From the NCBI GenBank assembly GCA_027717875.1, contig JALLOL010000097.1, forward strand, positions 1 to 8,692: a stretch of DNA of 8,692 bases. Reading direction: 5' to 3'. This document shows, one piece after another, positions 1 to 6,724 of the stretch; the first letter of the stretch is position 1, and every line of letters starts with the position of its first letter. The notes beneath the pieces are model-generated. The model saw only the letters and a list, made by a program, of their open reading frames with translations, was not told where the DNA came from and made no database searches. A program made the translations under genes and the position numbers. The DNA is from Acidobacteria bacterium AH-259-L09 (GTDB lineage Bacteria > Acidobacteriota > UBA6911 > RPQK01).

Positions 1-2162
1 CCGCCGATTCAGCCGATGCTGATGATACGATTCAATTTACTAGCACAAACCTAGGCGGCGATGACTCGTTTGACATTGTCCTCACAGTGACGGAGGCGCC
101 CTCGGATTTGTCCCCGGGCACAGTTGACTTTTCATTCACACTTGTGCCGGGCGCAGATACAAAAATCCCGAGGTTCGAAAAATCCGAGACCACACTCGCA
201 GTCGTTACTATTCCAGGGCCCCCTCCCGAGGAACCGCCCCCTCCTGAGGAACCGCCGGACGAGGACAACGATGGTGTCGACAACAGTCTCGAAGATCGGG
301 CTCCGAACAACGGAGATGGGAACAATGACGGCATCCAGGACAGTCAGCAGGACAATGTTGCTTCTCTCCCGAATTCGGTGAACGGAAGATATGTCACGTT
401 GGCTTCACCGGAAGGAACCAATCTTGCCGCAGTTAGCGCGGGAGACAATCCTTCACCGGAAGATGTGCCTCTTGGCGCTAGTTTCCCAGTTGGCTTTTTC
501 GACTTCAAAGTGACAGGAGTCGAACCGGATCAATCCACGACAGTCACCATCTTGCTGGCGCGGACAGCAAGGGTAAATACCTACTGGAAATTCGGACCGA
601 CCCTTGATAACCGGACGCCACATTGGTACGAGTTTTTGTTCGACGGAACGACGGGTGCAGAAATCCTGAGTGGCGGCATAATTCTTCACTTCGTCGACGG
701 TGAGCGAGGTGATGGCGACCTGACCATTAATGGGCAAATTCAAGATCCGGGTGCACCCGCTTACGTTACGCCAGCGGTGGTTCCTGCTTCGCTGGAAATG
801 AATGGGGCGAGTCCGGTCCTGAAAACCGCACTTCAGACACTTGCGAACACCTTTGTGGGGATGGCGATCGTCAACCCGAACAATAGCCCTAATGAAATCT
901 CGCTTTCACTGGTAGACTCATCAGGCATCGAAGTAACCAGAATCGATCTTAAGGAACCGGTATCAGCAAAGGGGCAGACGGCGTTTTTGGCCAGAGAGGT
1001 GTTTGAGTCCGTTCAACCTGACATGTCCATAATCGTCCGCGGACGACAAGGTCCTATTCAGAGTTTCTTCCTGATTGGGGACAACAGCCAGAGGAGGCTT
1101 GATGGCCTAGCAGGAGAATTCAAAGCTTCCAAGCAGCTCGACTTTCCGATCGTCCACCAGGGGAGCGAGGTCAGCACTATATTTTTTGTGTTCAACCCAG
1201 ACATCGAAAAGAGTCCCGGGGTGGCCTTTCAGCTCTTTAACCAAAAGGGGGAGCTAATTAAAGAGGTTTCATTAGCGATTTCAAGCAATGGATTTGTAAT
1301 AGGGACGTTGGAGGACCTATTTGGAAGTGTGGGAGTGGTTCAGAATGGGTATGTGAGCGTCGAGAGTGATATCCCCTTGATGGGCTTTGAATTCTTGGCC
1401 GGACCCGACGATTTCTCGGCCCTGGCCGCGCAAACAGGAGAACGAGCTAAACGGCTATTCGTGCCCCATTTCTTTGTGGACAATCAGGGAGGAACAACCG
1501 AGATCCGTCTATTAAACAGAGACGCCAGTGCTGGGGTTGGCGTAACACTAAAAGCCTTTGACGACACTTCTAACTTGCTGGCAATGGCAGAATTTGAGGT
1601 AGCTCCGGGAGCACTTTTTGTGGGCGATATCCAAGAGTTGCTCAATTTGGACACAGCAGGACTGCAAGGGTCTGAAGTAATCACTGGTTACCTGCAATTG
1701 GAACTGCTGACACTCAGTTTAGGGGGGGCGTTGTTCGGCGGATCAGCCGATGTCATCGGTACAGTGAGTTTCACCGGAAATCGAGGAAAGTTCCGTTCTA
1801 CTTTACCCATGATCAAAAGTGGGCGGACAGCGGCGACTTTGTTGCAAGTGGCCCAGTCAGATGAAGTAGGGATGTTCACGGGCCTGGCTATTTTAAATAC
1901 GACATCGGAAACAGCTACTGTGACCGTCCGAGCGTTTGCTGCACGAGGTTATCAGACGGCGGAAACTCAGTTCGAACTAGCTGCGGGAAATCGAGTGGTT
2001 GATGTCCTTAATGGAGACAAGCTCTTTAGAGCGAAATTCAGTCAGGTAGGAGGTCACTTAGAGGTGACCAGTAGCGTCCCGGTAGTAAGCTTCGGCTTGT
2101 TTGGTGACTTCAAGTCGGAGTTCCTGTCAGCGATTGAAGGGCAAACTGGGATGATCCAGTGA
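1..2162 (+). CDS. Secreted choice-of-anchor U domain protein with Ca-binding linker and four beta repeats (copy A, 5' end missing)
   Basis: The frame beginning at base 3 is open from the left edge to the TGA at 2160-2162, so the GTG at 87 is an internal Val and the true start lies outside the window. Order of parts: an unidentified N-terminal part (3-210) reading TIQFTSTN.GGDDSFDIVLTV, probably the end of a beta-sandwich; a Pro/Glu linker (about 220-258); Asp-rich DEDNDGV and NNGDGNNDGI loops resembling thrombospondin type 3 calcium sites (259-360); a choice-of-anchor U domain (about 375-765) with the hallmark HWYEFLFDGTTGAEI and HFVDGERGDGDLT strings; then four related repeats at about 770-1130, 1131-1451, 1452-1811 and 1812-2145, each with a hydrophobic 'GMAIVNPN/GLAILN' opening and a 'VPVVSFGLF'-like ending. 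There is no C-terminal membrane anchor or sorting motif. It is probably exported to the surface as an adhesin or matrix protein. Domain identity is from memory of the family; function is inferred. Its paralogue is at 4269-6431. Confidence 0.85.
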   Translation, partial: ADSADADDTIQFTSTNLGGDDSFDIVLTVTEAPSDLSPGTVDFSFTLVPGADTKIPRFEKSETTLAVVTIPGPPPEEPPPPEEPPDEDNDGVDNSLEDRAPNNGDGNNDGIQDSQQDNVASLPNSVNGRYVTLASPEGTNLAAVSAGDNPSPEDVPLGASFPVGFFDFKVTGVEPDQSTTVTILLARTARVNTYWKFGPTLDNRTPHWYEFLFDGTTGAEILSGGIILHFVDGERGDGDLTINGQIQDPGAPAYVTPAVVPASLEMNGASPVLKTALQTLANTFVGMAIVNPNNSPNEISLSLVDSSGIEVTRIDLKEPVSAKGQTAFLAREVFESVQPDMSIIVRGRQGPIQSFFLIGDNSQRRLDGLAGEFKASKQLDFPIVHQGSEVSTIFFVFNPDIEKSPGVAFQLFNQKGELIKEVSLAISSNGFVIGTLEDLFGSVGVVQNGYVSVESDIPLMGFEFLAGPDDFSALAAQTGERAKRLFVPHFFVDNQGGTTEIRLLNRDASAGVGVTLKAFDDTSNLLAMAEFEVAPGALFVGDIQELLNLDTAGLQGSEVITGYLQLELLTLSLGGALFGGSADVIGTVSFTGNRGKFRSTLPMIKSGRTAATLLQVAQSDEVGMFTGLAILNTTSETATVTVRAFAARGYQTAETQFELAAGNRVVDVLNGDKLFRAKFSQVGGHLEVTSSVPVVSFGLFGDFKSEFLSAIEGQTGMIQ
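251..2145 (+). repeat. Long direct repeat, unit 1 (coding part of copy A)
   Basis: This aligns to 4514-6411 at an offset of 4263 up to about 1270 and 4266 after a three-base insertion in the second unit. Homology starts inside the linker and stops a few codons before each stop codon, so the flanking intergenic DNA is not shared. Bases 943-1208 are identical to 5206-5471 (266 bp), and 828-1208 carries one difference (942). Confidence 0.95.
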
Positions 2163-2243
2163 ACCACCCCCACTAACCAACTCGCCGCATGGGTTTACAT
2201 GCTCAGGGTTTAGCATTAAAATATCCACGACGGGGGAACCAGC

Positions 2244-2626
2244 GTGCTCGGCAAAACCATCAGCCATTTTAAGATCCTTGAGAAGCTCGGCGAAGGAGGC
2301 ATGGGGGAAGTCTATCGGGCCGAGGACACCACTCTAAAGCGAGAAGTCGCCATCAAAGTTCTCCCTGAGCAATTTACACAAGACACGCAGCGACTGGCCC
2401 GCTTTGAGCGAGAGGCCCAGCTGGTAGCCTCTCTGAATCATCCCGACGCTGCAGATCTTTGCGGCCTGGAAGAGGTACAAAGTGTGTGCTTTCTCGCTCT
2501 GGAAGTTGTTGAAGGCGAGACCGCTGGAGAGCATTGCCTGTTAAAGACGATCTGGACAATTCGTTTCCAATTGGCGAAAGACTAGAGGTCGGCCACGAAA
2601 AAGGAGTCGGTCAGCGTGAACTGTAG
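2244..2626 (+). pseudogene. N-terminal remnant of a PknB-type Ser/Thr protein kinase, frameshifted and truncated
   Basis: From the GTG at 2244 the reading is a standard bacterial kinase N-lobe: the glycine loop GEGGMG (residues 16-21 with the preceding Gly), VAIK with the ATP-binding Lys at 38, and an alpha-C Glu near 57 in RFEREAQ. Degeneration begins at LNHPD (about residue 65), and this frame ends at TAG 2583-2585 after 113 residues, against about 270 for a kinase domain alone. Homology resumes in the next frame from about 2537: PVKDD..., then GERLEVGHEKGVGQREL and TAG at 2624-2626. That aligns with the usual IAEALEAAHEKGVIHRDLK. The catalytic HRDLK has become QREL-stop: His to Gln, catalytic Asp to Glu, Lys to amber. 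One indel between about 2526 and 2540 explains the shift. No activation loop or C-lobe follows, so this is a dead gene. A weak GGGGGA at 2232-2237 precedes the GTG. Confidence 0.85.
2602..2606 (+). promoter_or_regulatory. Ribosome binding site AGGAG for the GT-C/TPR gene, inside the kinase remnant
   Basis: AAAAAGGAG ends at 2606, nine bases before the GTG at 2616. The same bases encode Glu-Lys-Gly-Val of the kinase subdomain VI remnant in the shifted frame (codons GAA AAA GGA GTC). The site supports GTG 2616 as the start of the downstream gene and shows that gene's 5' end overlaps the dead kinase by about 10 bases. Confidence 0.6.
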
Positions 2627-4178
2627 ACATCAGCTATTTCAGGATCATCCCGAGTACCTGACTGCCCTTTGTGTGGCTGTTTCCGTTTTCAGCTTCTACT
2701 GCTTCACTTCACTGCCAGGGGGATTCTACTACGACGATATGGTTGCTTTGCCCGCTACAATTCACTTTTCGCTAAGCGACTTCCTGGGATACAAGCTGAT
2801 GAGACCTTTGACGATTTTCACCTATTTTCTCAATTACAAAATAGCGGGCTTTTCCGAGATCATCTTTCACCTGACGAATATCACAATTCACGCCGCCAAT
2901 AGTGCCCTTTGCGTGCTAATTGCTTTCTGCTTCCTGAGACAGCACTTTGGTGCAGCTTTAACGGGTGCCATTTTCGGATACCATTTTTTGGTCACTGAGG
3001 CGGTCAATTACATCTGGGCTCGCTCAGCGCTATTGAGCTCCTTTTGGATTCTCCTTGGTCTATTCGTGATCGCTCGAAAGTCGGACCCATTCAAAGGTCG
3101 CAAGACATTCGTTCTGGCAGCAATACTGTTGCTTGGTTTCCTGAGCCGCGCGGACGGGCTCCTGCTCTTACCCTTGGGCTATCTGGCGATTTGGATACTT
3201 GAACAGGACAAATGGAACGCTTGGTACAGTGTGTTCCTCATCCTGATGATAATCCTATCTGCGATTATCATCCAGCGTTTGGGCAATGATACGTCGGCGG
3301 GTTTTGACATCGGCTTTGGGTTCAAATCATGGTGCGTCCAGGCTCTAGCGGCGATAGTGAAGTACTTCGAACTCATTGTTCGTCCTGACCGTGGCAGCTT
3401 GTTCCACGTCAATCCTTCTTTGGGTCCCAGCTTGTGGGTGGGATTTCTGGCTGTCCTCATTATTGGTACGCTCTTGGTCTGGAAACGAGGGAACAAGCCG
3501 GTCTTGTATGGTGGCTTGGTACTTTTCGTCTGCGTCGGATTTGTGGTTGCAGTCCCTATTCTACAAGCTGTTGCAGAGCGGAGAGTTTATCTGGCTGTAT
3601 TTGGACTGGCCCTAATGATTGCTTCTTTAGCTATGTCCGCTGTGTGGAAATATCGAGTCGTGTTTTGCATTATTTTGGCCACCTGGATGGTGGCTCCGGC
3701 CGTGCAGCGGAATCGAGAGTGGAGCAAGCCTCCACAGATTCTCTGGCGAGCCGAGGAGCTATACCCGAATGCAGAGGAAGTACAGTATTTGCTTGCCTCA
3801 TATTTTGAGTCCATCGATCCCAAGCAGTCGGAAGTACATTACTCCAAGGCGATCCGGCTAAATCCTGACTTTCCCAACCTTCATTACAATGTGGGCACTC
3901 TCTATATGCAGCAGGGGCGGTGGGAAGAAGCAGAGCATGAGTTTCAGGAAGAATTACGGCGCAACCCCCGTTCTCCTGATTCGCTCAATAATCTAGGAAT
4001 TGTTTACGCACAGAAGGGCCAGGTGCGTAAAGCTATATCGCTCTTCCGTAGAGTACTGCAGCTTCAACCCGAGCACGAGCGAGCGCGTCTCAATCTCAAG
4101 ATTCTCTCACGCAGCAAGAGTGATCAAGCCAAGCAACCGGCTCCTTCCGACAAACGCGTGAAAGGACTCAGCTTTTGA
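2616..4178 (+). CDS. TMTC/DUF1736-like GT-C membrane glycosyltransferase with C-terminal TPR repeats
   Basis: 520 residues. Roughly the first 375 are polytopic membrane, with the marks of the TMTC-like GT-C group: an acidic pair D40-D41 in the first outer loop (FYYDD), the RPL motif at 63-65, H85 and H92 in FHLTNITIHAAN, TEAVNYIWARS at 127-137, SRADG at 177-181 where many relatives have SKE, a YFELIVRPDRGSL segment at 250-262 matching the usual YLRLLLWP, and AERRVYL at 320-326. Three TPR-like units follow at about 386-418, 419-452 and 455-488, then a charged tail. GT-C enzymes of this type use polyprenyl-phosphate sugars on the outer membrane face; the exact donor and acceptor cannot be read here. 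GTG 2616 is chosen for its AGGAG nine bases upstream. The gene sits between the two anchor-U genes, so their products are plausible acceptors (inference). Confidence 0.8.
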   Translation: MNCRHQLFQDHPEYLTALCVAVSVFSFYCFTSLPGGFYYDDMVALPATIHFSLSDFLGYKLMRPLTIFTYFLNYKIAGFSEIIFHLTNITIHAANSALCVLIAFCFLRQHFGAALTGAIFGYHFLVTEAVNYIWARSALLSSFWILLGLFVIARKSDPFKGRKTFVLAAILLLGFLSRADGLLLLPLGYLAIWILEQDKWNAWYSVFLILMIILSAIIIQRLGNDTSAGFDIGFGFKSWCVQALAAIVKYFELIVRPDRGSLFHVNPSLGPSLWVGFLAVLIIGTLLVWKRGNKPVLYGGLVLFVCVGFVVAVPILQAVAERRVYLAVFGLALMIASLAMSAVWKYRVVFCIILATWMVAPAVQRNREWSKPPQILWRAEELYPNAEEVQYLLASYFESIDPKQSEVHYSKAIRLNPDFPNLHYNVGTLYMQQGRWEEAEHEFQEELRRNPRSPDSLNNLGIVYAQKGQVRKAISLFRRVLQLQPEHERARLNLKILSRSKSDQAKQPAPSDKRVKGLSF

Positions 4179-4261
4179 GACAAGTATATCAGCTTGGTCA
4201 GGAAACTGGTTTAGCAGGAGCACTTAGATATAGCTGCGGCAAGGAACTCTTCAGGTAAAGT

Positions 4262-4273
4262 AAAGGAGGTGAT
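4262..4273 (+). promoter_or_regulatory. Near-perfect Shine-Dalgarno AAAGGAGGTGAT
   Basis: These 12 bases are the complement of the conserved 16S rRNA 3' tail (ATCACCTCCTTT). The GGAGG core ends at 4269, which is also the G of an in-frame GTG, so that GTG cannot be the start this site serves. Eight bases after the core lies CTG 4278-4280, the best-spaced in-frame candidate. Confidence 0.65.
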
Positions 4274-4277
4274 AAAC

Positions 4278-6431
4278 CTGAATAGACGCCGAATCGCGTT
4301 GAGCATACTCATTATCGTGCTCCTTGGATACGTGGGAGTTGTGCAGTTTGGACCAATCTGGGGAGAAGGCTTCCAACCCAACGTATCACTGACTTCAATT
4401 GAGACAATGACAGGATGGCTTTTCTCTGCCCCAACCGTACCTCTCGTTTCTCACTCTCCGCCTCCCCCTCCGCCTCCTCCACCAGAAGAAGAAGAAGAAG
4501 AACCACCACCGCCACCGCCGGACGAGGACAACGATGGGGTTGGCAACAGTCTCGAAGATCGGGCTCCGAACAACGGAGATGGGAACAATGACGGCATCCC
4601 GGACAGTCAGCAGGCAAATGTTGCCTCGTTTCCTAATTCAGTCAATAGCGAATTTGTAACGCTGGCTTCACCGGAAGGGACGAGCCTCACCGAGGTGAGC
4701 GCCATAGATAATCCTTCACTAGAAAATACGCCTTGGGAGGCTAGTTTTCCAGTTGGCTTTTTCGAGTTCAGAGTGAAAGGAGTAGGACCGGCTCAATCCA
4801 CGACAGTCACCATCTTGCTGGCGCGGATAGCAAGGGTAAATACCTACTGGAGATTCGGACCGACCCCTGATAAGCCGACCCCGCATTGGTACGAGTTTTT
4901 ATTCGATGGAACAACGGGTGCAGAAATCTTGAGCGGCGGTGTAGTTGTTCACTTCGTCGACGGTGGGCGAGGTGATGGCGACCTGACCATTAATGGGCAA
5001 ATTCAAGATCCGGGTGCACCCGCTTACGCTACGCCAGCGGTGGTTCCTGCTTCGGTGGAAATGAATGGGGCGAGTCCGGTCCTGAAAATGGCACTTCAGA
5101 CACTTGCGAACACCTTTGTGGGGATGGCGATCGTCAACCCGAACAATAGCCCTAATGAAATCTCGCTTTCACTGGTAGACTCATCAGGCATCGAAGTAAC
5201 CAGACTCGATCTTAAGGAACCGGTATCAGCAAAGGGGCAGACGGCGTTTTTGGCCAGAGAGGTGTTTGAGTCCGTTCAACCTGACATGTCCATAATCGTC
5301 CGCGGACGACAAGGTCCTATTCAGAGTTTCTTCCTGATTGGGGACAACAGCCAGAGGAGGCTTGATGGCCTAGCAGGAGAATTCAAAGCTTCCAAGCAGC
5401 TCGACTTTCCGATCGTCCACCAGGGGAGCGAGGTCAGCACTATATTTTTTGTGTTCAACCCAGACATCGAAGAAAGCCCCGAGGTGGCTTTTCAGCTCTT
5501 TAACCAGAAAGGGGAGCTAATTAAAAAGGTTTTTTTACTAGCGATTTCAAGCAATGGATTTGTAATAAGGACGTTGGAGGACCTATTTGGAAGCGTGGGA
5601 GTGGTTCAGAATGGGTATGTGAGCGTCGAGAGTGATATCCCCTTGATGGGCTTTGAATTCTTGGCCGGACCCGACGATTTCTCGGCCCTGGCCGCGCAAA
5701 AAGGAGAACTAGCCGGAGAGCTATTCGTGCCCCATTTCTTTGTGGACAATCAGGGAGGGACAACTGAGATCCGTCTATTAAACAGAGACGCCAGTGCTGG
5801 GGTTGGGGTAAGACTGAAAGCCTTTGACGAGAGCTCCAACTTGCTGGCAATAAAAGAGTTTGAGGTAACTCCAGGAGCACTTTTTGTAGGCGATATCCAA
5901 GAGTTGCTAGATCTGGACACGGCGAGACTACAACAGTCTGAAGCAATCAGTGGCTACCTGCAATTGGAACTGGTGTCACTCAGCCCAGCAGCCAAGCTGT
6001 TTGGCACATCAGCCAATGTCAGTGGTGCGGTGAGTTTCACCGGGAATGAAGGAAAGTTCCGCTCTACTTTACCCATGATCAAAAGTGGGCGGACAGCGAC
6101 GACCTTCTTGCAAGTCGCCCAGTCAGACAAAGTAGGGATGTTCACGGGTCTGGCTATTTTAAATACGACATCGGAAACAGCTACTGTGACGGTCCGAGCG
6201 TTTCATGCTCGAGGTTATCAAACGGCTGAAACTCAGTTCGAACTAGCGGCGCGCAATCGGGTAGTTGATCTTCTTAACGGAGAGAAGTTTTTTGGAGCGA
6301 AATTCAGTCAGATCGGGGGTCACCTGCAGGTAAGTAGTAGCGTCCCGGTAGTAAGCTTCGCTCTGTTTGGTGACTTCAAGTCGGAGTTCCTCTCAGCGAT
6401 TGAAGGGCAAAGCGGTCGACCCTCAGAATGA
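4278..6431 (+). CDS. Secreted choice-of-anchor U domain protein with poly-Pro/poly-Glu linker and four beta repeats (copy B, complete)
   Basis: I start it at CTG 4278, eight bases after a full Shine-Dalgarno; the in-frame GTG at 4269 lies inside that site (720 residues if used, 717 from CTG). Residue numbers below count from the GTG. A basic NRRR (5-8) and a hydrophobic stretch (about 10-27) form a signal peptide or N-terminal anchor; no clear cleavage or lipobox is seen. Next come nine Pro, six Glu and six Pro (64-84), Asp-rich Ca-type loops (85-118), the choice-of-anchor U domain (about 122-255), and four beta-rich repeats at about 258-375, 376-483, 484-603 and 604-712. There is no C-terminal anchor. 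It lacks the extra N-terminal part of copy A and has one extra codon near 5533 (KKVFLLA against KEVSLA). Likely a surface or extracellular repeat protein; function unknown. It lies 90 bases after the GT-C/TPR gene. Confidence 0.85.
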   Translation: MNRRRIALSILIIVLLGYVGVVQFGPIWGEGFQPNVSLTSIETMTGWLFSAPTVPLVSHSPPPPPPPPPEEEEEEPPPPPPDEDNDGVGNSLEDRAPNNGDGNNDGIPDSQQANVASFPNSVNSEFVTLASPEGTSLTEVSAIDNPSLENTPWEASFPVGFFEFRVKGVGPAQSTTVTILLARIARVNTYWRFGPTPDKPTPHWYEFLFDGTTGAEILSGGVVVHFVDGGRGDGDLTINGQIQDPGAPAYATPAVVPASVEMNGASPVLKMALQTLANTFVGMAIVNPNNSPNEISLSLVDSSGIEVTRLDLKEPVSAKGQTAFLAREVFESVQPDMSIIVRGRQGPIQSFFLIGDNSQRRLDGLAGEFKASKQLDFPIVHQGSEVSTIFFVFNPDIEESPEVAFQLFNQKGELIKKVFLLAISSNGFVIRTLEDLFGSVGVVQNGYVSVESDIPLMGFEFLAGPDDFSALAAQKGELAGELFVPHFFVDNQGGTTEIRLLNRDASAGVGVRLKAFDESSNLLAIKEFEVTPGALFVGDIQELLDLDTARLQQSEAISGYLQLELVSLSPAAKLFGTSANVSGAVSFTGNEGKFRSTLPMIKSGRTATTFLQVAQSDKVGMFTGLAILNTTSETATVTVRAFHARGYQTAETQFELAARNRVVDLLNGEKFFGAKFSQIGGHLQVSSSVPVVSFALFGDFKSEFLSAIEGQSGRPSE
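4458..4520 (+). repeat. Low-complexity linker: Pro9-Glu6-Pro6, including (GAA)6
   Basis: In copy B nine Pro codons (4458-4484), six GAA codons (4485-4502) and six Pro codons (4503-4520) precede the Asp-rich loops. The pure GAA tract is a trinucleotide microsatellite whose length could change in frame. Copy A has a shorter, mixed PPPEEPPPPEEPP linker at the same place. Confidence 0.9.
4514..6411 (+). repeat. Long direct repeat, unit 2 (coding part of copy B)
   Basis: Partner of 251-2145. Divergence is very uneven: about 40 mismatches in roughly 145 bases around 4612-4756, one mismatch in 5091-5471, and a variable patch around 5970-6040. C-terminal tails after the repeat differ (GQSGRPSE here, GQTGMIQ in copy A). 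Confidence 0.95.
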
Positions 6432-6464
6432 CACCCTATCGGGCAGGCACAATCAAGCAACATA

Positions 6465-6633
6465 GTGGCGATTTGGCTTAACGACCTTAAACGGCATAAT
6501 CAGTCTATTTTGCACGACATTCAGATTGCCATGGACCGTGTGCTTTTACGTGGCCAATACCTCCTAGGGGCGGGAGTTGGAATCCTTTGAACGGGAGTTC
6601 GCTTCTTACTGTGGTGTCGATCTGGCCTTGTAA
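6465..6633 (+). pseudogene. N-terminal remnant of a DegT/DnrJ/EryC1/StrS sugar aminotransferase, frameshifted
   Basis: From GTG 6465 the frame reads MAIWLNDLKRHNQSI, then LHDIQIAMDRVLLRGQYLLG, and runs to TGA 6588-6590. In the next frame from 6574 it continues ELESFEREFASYCGVDLAL to TAA 6631-6633. Removing one G from the GGG at 6572-6574 joins the two into a continuous 55-residue N-terminus typical of DegT-family PLP aminotransferases (ND..RQ, DRVL.SG.YILG, E.E.FEREFA.YCGV). The family is normally about 370-400 residues; the PLP-binding Lys and everything after YCGVDLAL, where GVGSGTDAL would be expected, are missing. These enzymes make amino sugars for surface glycans, which fits the glycosyltransferases around it. 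No convincing ribosome site precedes the GTG. It fills most of the gap between copy B and the next gene and looks like a deletion scar. Confidence 0.8.
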
Positions 6634-6724
6634 TTGCTGCCTTTTCCCTTTCTAATTACGTTCTAATTTTTCCTGGAAGGACCATTCAGTAACCTGATAT
6701 AGGGTAAACGGCCGACAAGAAACC
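6634..6724 (+). other. AT-rich leader before the GT39-like gene
   Basis: After the aminotransferase remnant the DNA is richer in T (TTTTCCCTTTCTAATTACG, then TAATTTTTCC). A promoter for the next gene could lie here, and GATATA at 6696-6701 resembles a -10 box, but no -35 box of matching spacing is evident. No terminator hairpin is seen. Confidence 0.2.

Noticed and set aside
87..89. GTG as start of copy A
   Set aside because: The frame is open back to base 3 with protein-like sequence and there is no ribosome site; it is an internal Val.
1722..1728. G7 homopolymer in copy A as a phase-variation switch
   Set aside because: The tract is short, internal to a long gene, and copy B has no counterpart; no support beyond the run itself.
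2186..2216. Possible terminator or hairpin between copy A and the kinase stub
   Set aside because: Only a 4-bp ATGC/GCAT stem and a small GGGTTTA direct repeat; no stable stem with a T-run.
3434..3808. 124-residue plus-strand open frame
   Set aside because: Out-of-frame shadow inside the GT-C/TPR gene, Cys/Trp/Ser-rich as such shadows usually are.
4194..4230. Promoter before copy B (TTGGTC and TAGATA)
   Set aside because: The boxes are 25 bases apart, too far for a standard sigma-70 promoter.
4269..4271. GTG as start of copy B
   Set aside because: It lies within the GGAGGTG of the Shine-Dalgarno itself, leaving no spacing.
5521..5946. 141-residue minus-strand open frame
   Set aside because: Antisense shadow of copy B; Arg/Pro/Ser-rich with no domain, and not matched by a comparable frame in copy A.
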